DNA of 13,588 bases from Candidatus Woesearchaeota archaeon (GCA_016205905.1 JACQSP010000020.1:1-13588); one strand, 5' to 3'; positions 1-8,273 are shown, numbered from the stretch's first letter. The notes: generated by a model from the sequence alone, not told the origin. Program-made: numbers and translations.

Positions 1-16
1 AACTAATTCCTTTTGT

Positions 17-110
17 AAGTTGGAAAGCAAAGCTTTCTAACTTCTCAGGAATCTCTGATTCCCGAGATATACAAATGTCCTTAATTTTAGTTCGGAAGTT
101 AAGGACATTT
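17..110. repeat. three adjacent short hairpins
   Basis: Three inverted repeats lie almost end to end. The first has 12-bp arms at 17-28 and 32-43 (one mismatch, 3-nt loop). The second has 10-bp arms at 44-53 and 57-66 (one mismatch, 3-nt loop). The third has perfect 12-bp arms, AAATGTCCTTAA at 73-84 and TTAAGGACATTT at 99-110, with a 14-nt loop. They could be the 3' end or terminator of a gene left of the window, or members of the same hairpin class seen at 8561-8649 and 10164-10351. The pairing is directly visible; the role is inference. Confidence 0.6.
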
Positions 111-483
111 AGTATATAAAACAAAATAAAAAAACAGAAAACCTTACAAATATTCACTAACTGAATATTCAGCAAGTGAATCATTTTATCACTATTCATT
201 AAGGGGACAATGTTGCAAGGAAGTTGCAAAAAGAGTTGTATATTAATTGTATGAGATACTATACAAAAAACATAATATTTAATCTACTATTGTGAACAAA
301 AAATACGAAAGAAAAAGTAATATCTTTCTTTTGATGATATCCTTTTTTTATAATTAACACTGCATAAATTATATGTAAATTGTGCAGTATGAACACCTAT
401 TATTATCTAAATATTTCTAAATATCCTCTTTTAATGCCAGAAATACTATAAAGTACCATAAAAATTAAAAAATAATATAAAAC
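111..483. other. gene-free AT-rich stretch
   Basis: No reading frame with protein-like composition is seen on either strand. It holds a 30-bp near-perfect palindrome at 152-181 (ATTCACT, 2 nt, CTGAATATTCAG, 2 nt, AGTGAAT) and an imperfect stem with ACTGCA at 359-364 and TGCAGT at 383-388. Several poly-A/T runs are present. It is probably intergenic DNA upstream of the surface-protein operon. Confidence 0.55.
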
Positions 484-493
484 TATATAAATA
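484..493 (+). promoter_or_regulatory. putative box A promoter for the surface operon
   Basis: TATATAAATA at 484-493 has the form of an archaeal TATA box. It would place transcription start near 512-517, giving a 20-25 nt leader that carries GGTGAT (528-533) before the ATG at 537. The area is so AT-rich that other TATA-like strings exist, so this is a weak call. Confidence 0.35.
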
Positions 494-536
494 AATAAGT
501 AAAATAAATGAGTATTATACTAAAAAAGGTGATTTC

Positions 537-2117
537 ATGGCAAAAAAAGAGGTTAAGAGCAATATTAAAAAGAATATTTCTAAAACTAAATCTAAACAAA
601 CAAAACCAAAAGTACTTCAAACTCCTGCAAGCTTTACTAAACCACAAAAGGAGATACATTACTGGGGAATATTTCTGTATGCTGCGCTGATACTTATAAT
701 ATTATTAGGTGTATTAATGTTAGTGAAGTATGGAGATGTGGTGGTGGGGAAAGTTGCTGGTGTTGCTTATACTACTGAAAGTAATAAAGTTACAATAACT
801 GGTGCTGCACAAGGTGAAATAATTCCCTTTACTTATAATGAGAAATACTATAAATTAAAAGTTGGAACATTGACAGATGGAAAAGTAGCAGTTGATGTTG
901 TTGTGGATGCAGATTATATAATTTTTAAGCCAAGTGAAGTTAAAGAAGAATTCATAACACCTTTAAAAGAAGCAATCATCGCAAATGAAAAAACAGTGCA
1001 AGTTATAGAAGATATTACTCAATTAACAAGTTTTACAAATTATAAATCGCTTTTTGTATCACTTGGTGTTTATGGAGCAAAACACTCATTAACTCTTTCG
1101 GAATACCAACTCTTAACTGACTATCTTAATAAAGGTGGTAAATTATATGTTGAAGGTGGTGATACTTTCTTTTTAGACCCAATTAATCTAAAATACTACC
1201 TACACATTAAAGCTATATCAGAAGGTGATACTCAAATAATTGGAGCCTTAGCAGGACAACATTTCTTGTTAGGATATGATTATGATATAACTCCTTTGTA
1301 TAGTTTAGGTAATAATTTTGTAGATCATATTGATAAAGAATTTAATACACCTGCTGTTGTAATCCAACAAGGAAGTAAAGATGGTCAAACATTTGGCACA
1401 GCAGTTGCTTATGAAGATGCAACTAAATTATACAGGACAATTGGCTCATCAGTACCATTTGCTGCTTTAGTTGAGCAACAAGATGGTAAAACAAAAAAAG
1501 AATTGATGGCAAAATATTTAGAGTTCTTTGAAACAGGATTGCCAACTTTACAATGTACAATTGCTCAAGAATGTGATGATATTAATCCTTGTACAATTGA
1601 TTCATGTGCAAATTCTTTTTGTGTGAATACTCCGCAGGAAACATGTACTGTATGTGAGTGGGATAAACCTTGTACTGTTGATGGAGCATGTAGTCTAGAT
1701 ACTTCCACATGTACAATTATTCCTGGAACAAAATTTAGTTCAACAGATAGTGTTCTTAATATTAATAGTATCACTCCTAAAATAATTAGTAAGATTACAA
1801 TTCCAACTACAGGTATTATTGAGAAAGTCTATGTTAAACTAAATATTATGCATACATGGCGAGGGGACCTTAAGATTACTTTAACACATAATGGTAAAAC
1901 AATTACTCTTCAAAATAATAATCCAGCAGATAGTAATCTTCATTTGTATTATACTTATGACTTAAGCAAAATTGCTGAAGAAGGAACAATGGATGACTTT
2001 AAAAATATAGATATGAACGGGGAATGGGTATTAACAGTAGAAGATACTTCCCCTACTCTCAATAATGGTAAACTAATTGGATGGAGTTTGTATATCACAG
2101 AAGAGGTGCCACAATGA
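537..2117 (+). CDS. membrane-anchored surface protein with GATase-like and P/Homo B domains
   Basis: This 526-residue protein is predicted to sit in the membrane with most of it outside. A Lys-rich cytoplasmic head (1-40) precedes one hydrophobic segment (about 43-63) and then Gly-Lys-Val at 71-73. Residues about 150-333 look like the class I glutamine-amidotransferase-like domain of secreted FCB-group proteins. It contains LGVYGAKHSLTLSEY near 176 and YLNKGGKLYVEGGDTF near 196, and closes with a Lys-Glu-Leu-Met...Tyr-Leu-x-Phe-Phe end. A Cys-rich linker (340-392) contains NPCTIDSCANSFCVNTP. Residues about 401-522 form a P/Homo B domain (HTWRGDLKITL, GEWVLTVED, GWSLYI), as in proprotein convertases, but no protease domain is present. 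The start is supported by GGTGAT three bases upstream. The stop overlaps the next start (ATGA), so the two genes are probably translationally coupled. The function is unknown; adhesion or glycan/protein binding is inference. Confidence 0.9.
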   Translation: MAKKEVKSNIKKNISKTKSKQTKPKVLQTPASFTKPQKEIHYWGIFLYAALILIILLGVLMLVKYGDVVVGKVAGVAYTTESNKVTITGAAQGEIIPFTYNEKYYKLKVGTLTDGKVAVDVVVDADYIIFKPSEVKEEFITPLKEAIIANEKTVQVIEDITQLTSFTNYKSLFVSLGVYGAKHSLTLSEYQLLTDYLNKGGKLYVEGGDTFFLDPINLKYYLHIKAISEGDTQIIGALAGQHFLLGYDYDITPLYSLGNNFVDHIDKEFNTPAVVIQQGSKDGQTFGTAVAYEDATKLYRTIGSSVPFAALVEQQDGKTKKELMAKYLEFFETGLPTLQCTIAQECDDINPCTIDSCANSFCVNTPQETCTVCEWDKPCTVDGACSLDTSTCTIIPGTKFSSTDSVLNINSITPKIISKITIPTTGIIEKVYVKLNIMHTWRGDLKITLTHNGKTITLQNNNPADSNLHLYYTYDLSKIAEEGTMDDFKNIDMNGEWVLTVEDTSPTLNNGKLIGWSLYITEEVPQ

Positions 2118-5100
2118 AAACATCCAAATCATCAAAAAAAATGAAAAACTCAACATCAAACAAGACATTTGAAATAGTAATCTATGCGCTTCTTGTTCTG
2201 CTTGTTCTGATTGGTGCATATTTTGTGTATAATTTGGTTAATCCTGAAACCTTGACGGGAAAAGCATGGGGAGATAGTATTCATGATATAATTGTATTAG
2301 TAACACATGGTGAAAATGGCTTATTTGTAAATCTAAACCCAACAGTTGAACATCCAACAGATTTTACAAGCAGTATGCATTACAACTGGAAAAAAAGAGT
2401 AGTTGGGGATAGTAAACCAATCACAGTTGTTAATTTGCCAATTGAGAATATAATTACTAATCAAGTTGGTGATATTAGTGGTAATAACAATTATGGAACT
2501 GTAAATAATGGTGCAATAACTTCTGATGGCATCCTCGGTAAATCTCTATCTTTCGACGGCGTTGATGATTATGTAACTATCGGCGATAGTAATCTAGTTT
2601 TAGATAATGATTTTACGATAGAGATGTGGTTTAAATCACCTGATAACAAAGCTCTGTTATTTGGTAATGAAATTACATTAATTCCATATGTTCCAAAAAA
2701 TAATTTTGTTATTTCTTTGATTGAGAATACAGATGCCTCTAAAAATCTTAAAATTTCATGGTATGGTTTTGATAGTCAAAACAATTATATCCCATCAACA
2801 ATTCCTGAAATAAAAACTATTTATAATGATAATTCATGGAACCATTTGGTTGTGACATATCTACAAACACAAAATAAACTTAATTTATATCTTAATGGTG
2901 AACTAATAAATAGTATAGACTATAAAAACTCTTTTGTTCCAGAACATTTACAAGGTCCATTTTATCTTGGTGCCCCTTCTTCTATTTTAGAGTTTTACAA
3001 CGGTTTCATCGATGAATTCAAGCTCTACGACATAGCCTTAACACCTGAGCAAGTTAAAGCAAATTATGAAAGCGTGATGGATGCTAATGGTAATGTAAAA
3101 GACACAGCGCATTACACAGCATACAACACATTAATTCCAAATATGAATAAAGAATGTGGAAAGTGGGAAGTTGATGGTTATTTGTTTAGAGAAAGCGGAG
3201 CATTTGATAAAAGGCTTACAACTAATATATTAGATACTTTATGTGCTGTAGGTCAAACTTGTCAAGAAGGTGTTTGTGTTGAAGAACAACCTCAACAAGA
3301 TGCAACATGTACACCAGAATGTGAACAAGGAAAAACATGCGTATCTGGAGCATGTATCCCTACATTAGCACTAGGTGAATCTTTCTGTACAGACGATAAT
3401 GTTAAAGTAACATTAACCGCAATAAATCAGGATGGAACTTTCGACTTTGAAATAAGCGAGTGTGGAGCAGCAGTTGTGGTTCAGCCAACACTAACTCTTA
3501 CTCACGAAGATGCAGGTGATTTTGTTGCAGAGGTTAAAGATTTACCAACAGAAGCAGAAAGTGTTCACTACAACTGGTATGATTTAGTTACGTTAAAAGA
3601 GCAAACCTACGACTCAATTACTTTATTTAATTTGCCGATGGAAGCTATGTTAGTCGATGTTTCTGGGAATACACCTCAGGAATTAACATTAATGGCAGGC
3701 AATGAAGATAAAGGTACATCAATCCCTTCATATCTAATTCCGAGTGGTGTAGTTGGATTTGCAAATGCCCTTGGTGCTGTTGGTTATACAAAAGATTATT
3801 ATATTAAAGTTACTTCTAGTCTACTAGAAAATCTTGATGAATTTTCAATGGAACTCTGGTTGTTTGTTGCGCCAGATACTAGTGGTCCGATTTTTAGTAG
3901 TTCTAGTTTATCTCTTTTTGCTAATAATGGATATGTATTCTTTCAAGATGACAAAGTAAAAAATTATTGCAATGACAATAATCAACCTGTTTTTTATTTT
4001 GGTCCAGAAAACAAAGGGGCATGGAACCATTTGCTTTTAACATATAAAGAGAATAATGTTAAGGTAATGATTAATAATAAAGAATATTGTACATTTAGTT
4101 ATGAGCAGCCAATTAATTTAAAAGATATGAACATTGGTAAATGGGAAGATGCAGAAGGAAGTGAATATCTATCTAAATCTGCTTTAGATGAATTTAAAAT
4201 TTACTCTCGCGCCTTATCACCTGAACAAATCACCGCTAATTATGACAGTGTAATGGAAACTAACACAGTAGAAGGTGTTGTTATCACAACTCTTAAAACA
4301 GATGCATCAACAAATGCCTACAACCGCATCGTCGTCCAAGAAAACCTCGCTTGTAAAAACTGGAAAGTAACGGCAACATTATTCCAAAAAGATGGTTCAA
4401 TTATTAATTTAGACCAAACATCAGAAAATTATTGCACAAATGGATGTGATAAAGGTCTTTGTTTAGACGTGACTAATTGCGCCACAGATGATAATTGTGC
4501 AACTAATCCTCAAAATAAAAAATGTTTAATCGAGCAAGAAAAAGCAAATGATGGTAACAATGAGCAATGCACAGAAGCTAACGATTGCTCAGTAGGATAT
4601 AGTTGCAATAAAGATCCTAGTGGTTCTTTAATTTGTATGAAGGGCACTTGTGTTAATCCAGCTTATGAATGTTTAAGCAATACTGATTGCACAGATACTA
4701 CCAAACCAAATTGTGTTAATAATATTTGCTCATCAACAGTACAAGTAGACACACCACCCCCACCACCATCTGACACTAGCAGTAGCTCAGGCACTAGCTC
4801 CGGTGGAAGCAGCAGTGGAGGAAGTAGTAGCAGCAACCAATGCATGCTCCCGCAGGATTCAGTCAAATGCCACGCGCAAAAGGCATACACGCCTTGCGTC
4901 CAAGACAAGATTATTTACAAATGCCTAAGCAAATGCGGCACGTCTTTATTGTTCCAGTATGACTGCAAAGGCAACACGCCGAGTTATGCGCAGGGTTGCA
5001 ACAATAAAATTAAAGATATAGGTGAAGAAGGTGTTGATTGCGGCGGCAAATGCAAAGTTAAATGCCCTGATTTTTGCTTTAACAATAAAAAAGATGCAGA

Positions 5101-5710
5101 TGAATATGGAATAGATTGTGGAGGAAAGAAATGTGCGCCTTGTGAAGAGCCAATTGTTAAGAAAGAGACACCAATAGTTACCCTACCACCTACCCAACCA
5201 ACACAAACAACACCGCCTGTTGTCGAAACACCTTTGTTTGACAAGATAAAAGGATATTGGTGGACTTTGATACCTTTCTTGCTATTAATAGGATTGATTG
5301 TATTCCTCATAACAAGAACCTCACATCCACACGAAGAAGTAATCGCAGGAATAGAACAGCCAGAAGAACTGCGCAAACCCTTTAAAAGTGCTGAGCTGCC
5401 AAAAGAAACAAGAGAAGAAACTTCTATGAAAAAAGATGAGCTAAAAGAGTTCATTAAAAAAGAGCTAGGCCAAGGAAAGGACAGGGATGAAATAACCAAG
5501 AACCTTGAAAGGATTGGCTACAACATAGACGATGTTAACTCAGTTTTTGACGAAGAGTTACATAATGCACTGCCAAAAGAATACGAACAGCAGTTAAGAA
5601 AGTATGTTGCATATTATCTTGACAAAGGAAATTCTGCAGAAGAAATCAGAGAAAAGCTCAAAGCACAGGGATGGAGCGATGAAGTCATTGATAAGTTTTT
5701 GGTGAGGTAG
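2114..5710 (+). CDS. giant LamG/Cys-rich surface protein with two membrane segments
   Basis: This is a 1198-residue protein. I chose ATG 2114, not the upstream in-frame ATG 2081, because GAGGTG at 2103-2108 precedes it and it forms an ATGA overlap with the previous gene. A membrane segment (about 20-42) is followed by Gly-Lys-Ala (49-51). Two related modules follow, each an Ig-like strand pair (HYNW...NLPxE) interrupted by a laminin-G/concanavalin-like domain. The LamG domains are at about 120-320 (SFDGVDDYVTIGD, WNHLVVTY, FIDEFKLYD) and 514-712 (WNHLLLTY, ALDEFKIYSRALSPEQ). Dickkopf/EGF-like Cys clusters come next, then a Pro/Ser/Gly linker encoded around 4750-4840. Two CxNxxxDxxExGxDCGG repeats span about 962-1012. 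A second membrane segment begins YWW at 1048. The tail (1105-1198) has two helical repeats each ending in Gly-Trp/Tyr and is shared with the protein encoded at 10490. A surface binding role is likely; the ligand is unknown. Confidence 0.92.
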   Translation: MKTSKSSKKMKNSTSNKTFEIVIYALLVLLVLIGAYFVYNLVNPETLTGKAWGDSIHDIIVLVTHGENGLFVNLNPTVEHPTDFTSSMHYNWKKRVVGDSKPITVVNLPIENIITNQVGDISGNNNYGTVNNGAITSDGILGKSLSFDGVDDYVTIGDSNLVLDNDFTIEMWFKSPDNKALLFGNEITLIPYVPKNNFVISLIENTDASKNLKISWYGFDSQNNYIPSTIPEIKTIYNDNSWNHLVVTYLQTQNKLNLYLNGELINSIDYKNSFVPEHLQGPFYLGAPSSILEFYNGFIDEFKLYDIALTPEQVKANYESVMDANGNVKDTAHYTAYNTLIPNMNKECGKWEVDGYLFRESGAFDKRLTTNILDTLCAVGQTCQEGVCVEEQPQQDATCTPECEQGKTCVSGACIPTLALGESFCTDDNVKVTLTAINQDGTFDFEISECGAAVVVQPTLTLTHEDAGDFVAEVKDLPTEAESVHYNWYDLVTLKEQTYDSITLFNLPMEAMLVDVSGNTPQELTLMAGNEDKGTSIPSYLIPSGVVGFANALGAVGYTKDYYIKVTSSLLENLDEFSMELWLFVAPDTSGPIFSSSSLSLFANNGYVFFQDDKVKNYCNDNNQPVFYFGPENKGAWNHLLLTYKENNVKVMINNKEYCTFSYEQPINLKDMNIGKWEDAEGSEYLSKSALDEFKIYSRALSPEQITANYDSVMETNTVEGVVITTLKTDASTNAYNRIVVQENLACKNWKVTATLFQKDGSIINLDQTSENYCTNGCDKGLCLDVTNCATDDNCATNPQNKKCLIEQEKANDGNNEQCTEANDCSVGYSCNKDPSGSLICMKGTCVNPAYECLSNTDCTDTTKPNCVNNICSSTVQVDTPPPPPSDTSSSSGTSSGGSSSGGSSSSNQCMLPQDSVKCHAQKAYTPCVQDKIIYKCLSKCGTSLLFQYDCKGNTPSYAQGCNNKIKDIGEEGVDCGGKCKVKCPDFCFNNKKDADEYGIDCGGKKCAPCEEPIVKKETPIVTLPPTQPTQTTPPVVETPLFDKIKGYWWTLIPFLLLIGLIVFLITRTSHPHEEVIAGIEQPEELRKPFKSAELPKETREETSMKKDELKEFIKKELGQGKDRDEITKNLERIGYNIDDVNSVFDEELHNALPKEYEQQLRKYVAYYLDKGNSAEEIREKLKAQGWSDEVIDKFLVR

Positions 5711-5714
5711 AAAA

Positions 5715-5820
5715 AGGTTAGAGGTGAAAGGTAGGAGGTTAGAGGTAACGACTACGACCTACCTCTTACTTCTTACCTCCTACCTTTTACTTTCTTACCT
5801 AATACATCTTACTTTTTTAT
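5715..5820. repeat. fold-back element of 7-bp degenerate repeats
   Basis: AGGT recurs at 5715, 5722, 5729, 5736 and 5743, an exact 7-bp period. The opposite arm carries ACCT or ACTT/ACAT at 5761, 5768, 5775, 5782, 5789, 5797, 5804 and 5811, period 7 with one 8-bp step. The arms are inverted, with a perfect 13-bp core at 5727-5739 and 5775-5787. The loop contains ACGAC twice (5748, 5754), the unit that builds the element at 8412-8520. A T-rich run follows (5812-5823), so it may also end the surface operon transcript. I do not recognise a named repeat family. Confidence 0.75.
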
Positions 5821-5835
5821 TTTGAAAAATCCAAA

Positions 5836-7155
5836 ATGAAAGAATCTGAAACCCTGGAATTGAAGAAGTCAACATCAGAACTGAAAGAGGCAATAGTTTC
5901 CATAGTCGCAATTCTCAACAAGCATCAGAAAGGAGAACTGTATTTTGGTGTTGGTCGTGACGGAGCAATATCAGGACAAACTGTCACTGAAAATACTTTG
6001 CGTGAGGTCTCCAGAGCAATTTCTGAACATATCGAGCCAAAGATATTCCCAAAAATCGAGGAAGTGATTATTGAGCGAAAAAGTTGTGTTCGTGTAGAGT
6101 TTACTGGAAACAACGTACCCTACTACGCTTATGGTCGTGCGTATATCCGAGTTGGAGACGAAGATCGGCAGTCAAGTGCCAAAGAGATAGAGCGCTTTAT
6201 TTTGAATACGAAGAGAGATAAAATCAGATGGGATAAAGAGATTAGTGAGAAGGCAAAGTTTGAAGATATCAGTGTTGAAAAACTGAAGTGGTTTTTGAAA
6301 GAAGCAGATAGAGAATACCTCTCGGTCGAGAATTCTTTTGATAAATTAGGTCTGCTCAGGGATGGTAAATTGTTAAATACTGCCGTAATTCTCTTTTGTA
6401 AAAGCCCGTAGCAATTTTTTCCAAACGCAAAATTACGGTGTGCAACTTTTCCTACCACCACTACCACAATCATTGTTGATCGACAAGAATATGAAGAAAA
6501 TCTCTTTGATTTAATTGAAAAAGCAGAGGAGTACATTCTCAGAAATATCCATATTGGGATGAGACTGGAAGGTTTACGCCGAGTTGATGTCCCTGAAATT
6601 GACAAAGGTGCATTTAGAGAAGCGATCATTAATGCTTTTTGCCATAGAGATTACTATGAGTACGATTCTGTCAATATTGCTGTCTTTAAGGATAGGGTGG
6701 AAATCAGAAGTCCCGGCGGGATATATGGCGGTTTAACCATAGAGGAAATTAGAAAGAAAATGGTTTCCCGAAGAAGAAATGAGCTGATTGCTGATATGTT
6801 CCATGAAGTTCATTTTGTGGAAAAGTGGGGTAGAGGCATTAGTTTGATTTTGTCCAAAGAACCAGATGCTGAATTTGAGGTGGTGGGTGGCATTTTTATC
6901 ACCAGATTTAGGAGAAAAGCTGAGGGGGTAGAAGGGTTGGTAGAAGGGGTAGTAGAAAGGTTGGTAGAAAACCAGCAGAAGATGCTTAGAATGATAACCA
7001 AAAATCCACACATTTCTAAGAGGGAAATGGCCGAGAAAATAGGTATAAGCACGACCGCTATTGACAAGAATATAGAAACGTTGAAGAAAAAAGGGTTGTT
7101 GAAAAGAGTTGGTGGGACGAAGGGAGGATATTGGGAGATAAAGAATGCCTCTTAA
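5836..7155 (+). pseudogene. AlbA_2/HATPase_c_4/wHTH regulator interrupted by in-frame TAG
   Basis: The frame is open from ATG 5836 to TAA 7155 except for one TAG at 6409-6411. The first part (191 residues) is an AlbA_2 (Schlafen AAA_4-like) domain: SETLELKKSTSELKEAI, LYFGVGRDG, YAYGRAYIRVGD. After the TAG the same frame continues with QFFPNAKLRCA and GMRLEGLRRVDVPEIDKGAFR. NAFCHRDYYEYD and VEKWGRGISLI follow, which are the HATPase_c_4 part. Then come a linker of four-residue Val-Glu repeats (12-bp units, about 6922-6969) and a winged helix (ISKREMAEKIGISTTAID, KRVGGTKGGYWEI). In this family the interrupted spot usually reads GKNPQRFFP, so the TAG sits where Gln is expected and a CAG to TAG change explains it. 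The total of about 439 codons is normal for the family. Members are putative ATP-binding transcriptional regulators, often horizontally spread. Two separately translated halves (restart at ATG 6559) or stop readthrough are less likely alternatives. Confidence 0.85.
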
Positions 7156-7367
7156 GAAAAGCCCCTCTTCCCGAAACTGGGGAAAAGACTAGGGAAAAGA
7201 TTATTCAGTTGATTGGAGAAAAATCACAAATTACAACCAAAGAATTAGCGGAGAAGACGGGATTAAGTGCCAAAGGAGTCGAATGGAATCTCAAGAGTCT
7301 AAAAGACGAGAAAAAGTTAAAGCGTGTTGGGGGAAGGAAAGAGGGGCATTGGGAGATAAAAGATTAA
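7131..7367 (+). pseudogene. stray winged-helix C-terminus of a second AlbA_2-type regulator
   Basis: An open frame of 78 residues overlaps the end of the preceding gene by 25 bases in a different frame. GEKTREKIIQLIGEK followed by ITTKELAEKTGLSAKGVEWN and KRVGGRKEGHWEI is the linker plus winged-helix end seen in AlbA_2/HATPase regulators. It closely parallels the winged helix that ends at 7155. The likeliest reading is a leftover of a paralogous gene, or a duplicated domain thrown out of frame, fused behind the first regulator. A free-standing small DNA-binding protein starting at ATG 7131 is possible, but no clear ribosome-binding site is seen before it. Confidence 0.6.
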
Positions 7368-7400
7368 TGCCTCGCCTATAACATTACTTATAAAAAACAG

Positions 7401-7430
7401 AAAGATTTATATACATAATATAATGTATCA
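7401..7430 (+). promoter_or_regulatory. box A promoter with overlapping inverted repeat
   Basis: AAAGATTTATATAC (7401-7414) is a good archaeal BRE plus box A. Its spacing to ATG 7440 (about 30 bases) implies a leaderless or nearly leaderless transcript. TATACAT at 7410-7416 and ATGTATCA at 7423-7430 form an inverted repeat overlapping the TATA box. The half-site matches the twin palindromes at 8294-8347. An autoregulatory operator for the winged helix of the gene at 7440 is a plausible inference. Confidence 0.5.
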
Positions 7431-7439
7431 TAGTACATA

Positions 7440-8024
7440 ATGAAAACAGAGCTAAAAATAGTTAGACACTTTATTGAAAATAAGAAACCAAAAACAATTA
7501 GAGAAATTGCTAAACAAATTGAAGCGGATTACAGAATAACCTATATCGCAATACAAAGGCTTATCGAAAAAAGAGTTCTCAAAGTTCAAACTGTAGGAAA
7601 AAGCTCTTTATGCAGATTGAATGAAAAGTACTATGGAATTGAAATATATACCGCTGAAGATGAAAGAAGATTTGGAATTCTCAGAAACAAGAATATTAAC
7701 CAACTCTACAAAGAAATTATGTCAAAAGTAAAAACAAGTTTGTTTACCTTACTTTTATTTGGTTCTTATTCAAAAGGTAAACAAACAACCTCATCTGATA
7801 TTGACCTTTTATTTATATCGAATGAGAACAATTTTGAATCTAAAATTTCAAATATTCTCTCTTTACTTCCTCTAAAAACTCATGCTTTGGTATTTACAGA
7901 AGAGGAATTTATACGGATGAAAGATTCTAAAACCTCAAATATAATACAAGAAGCAATAAAAAATAATATAATATTATATGGAATTGAAACTTATTATAAA
8001 CTGAAAAACCTATTAGATATGTAG
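7440..8024 (+). CDS. winged-helix/minimal nucleotidyltransferase (MNT-type) protein
   Basis: This 194-residue protein has an N-terminal winged helix (about 1-60; TIREIAKQIEADYRITYIAI as the helix-turn-helix). A minimal nucleotidyltransferase core follows, with GSYSKGKQTTSSDIDLLFI: Gly-Ser at 108-109 and the Asp-x-Asp pair at 120 and 122. I do not see a clear third catalytic acid in the later strand (near LKTHALVF, 145-152). In related systems MNT proteins act as antitoxins that add AMP to a HEPN RNase toxin, and the partner gene usually sits beside them. Here only possible scraps of such a partner follow (8137-8290). The good promoter and intact frame suggest it is still expressed. The HTH fusion could let it repress its own promoter. 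The antitoxin role is inference; the fold assignment is firm. Confidence 0.82.
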   Translation: MKTELKIVRHFIENKKPKTIREIAKQIEADYRITYIAIQRLIEKRVLKVQTVGKSSLCRLNEKYYGIEIYTAEDERRFGILRNKNINQLYKEIMSKVKTSLFTLLLFGSYSKGKQTTSSDIDLLFISNENNFESKISNILSLLPLKTHALVFTEEEFIRMKDSKTSNIIQEAIKNNIILYGIETYYKLKNLLDM

Positions 8025-8149
8025 ACATAGCTGAAAAAGATATTCTAAAAAACAAGGAAGATAACACTTTTTATAATATTATGTCTGATAATTTAATATT
8101 TCATAATCCTGAAAAATATGTTGAGATGATTAAAAAATGCCGCAAATAG
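8000..8149 (+). pseudogene. short open remnant after the nucleotidyltransferase
   Basis: A frame open from 8000 to TAG 8149 overlaps the end of the MNT gene in another frame. It reads VDIAEKDILKNKEDN, FYNIMSDNLIF and EKYVEMIKKCRK, with protein-like composition. Its only ATG (8081) is late, so it is not a convincing gene. It could be a lost C-terminal extension of the MNT protein, displaced by a frameshift near 8013-8023, or the tail of another gene. I do not recognise the family. Confidence 0.3.
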
Positions 8150-8273
8150 ATAAACACTTGATATGGTGTCTGAAAGACCAATAAAGGCTGATAAAAGTTC
8201 ACACTATATTGACAAGGAAGAAGATTTTTAGCAAGAAGGGAAGCTGATTTCTATCTAAATATGCACTAAAAAA
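8137..8273 (+). pseudogene. possible decayed small partner gene (HEPN-like?)
   Basis: ATG 8137 overlaps the previous remnant by 13 bases and gives MPQIDKHLIWCLKDQ before a stop at 8182. Another frame from 8163 gives RPIKADKSSHYIDKEEDF to a stop at 8229. A third continues LARREADFYLNMH to a stop at 8273. Successive frames that each look protein-like suggest a small gene broken by frameshifts. The WCLKD stretch is reminiscent of the start of archaeal HEPN proteins, the usual partners of MNT proteins. This is weak evidence and could be chance in AT-rich DNA. Confidence 0.25.

Noticed and set aside
508..690. 60-residue plus-strand frame overlapping the start of the first surface gene
   Set aside because: It runs in another frame over the Lys-rich head of the real gene, has no matching ribosome-binding site and its product looks like a frame shadow.
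2081..2113. Upstream ATG (2081) as start of the LamG protein
   Set aside because: It would overlap the previous gene by 37 bases without a ribosome-binding site, whereas ATG 2114 has GAGGTG and forms a typical ATGA overlap.
4663..5499. Open frames on the minus strand opposite the LamG protein
   Set aside because: They lie opposite the low-complexity Ser/Gly/Pro and Cys-rich coding region, and their Leu/Ser-rich composition is that of antisense shadows.
6409..6411. Pyrrolysine codon
   Set aside because: The family has Gln at this place, a single C to T change explains the TAG, and TAG ends other genes in the window; nothing here supports recoding.
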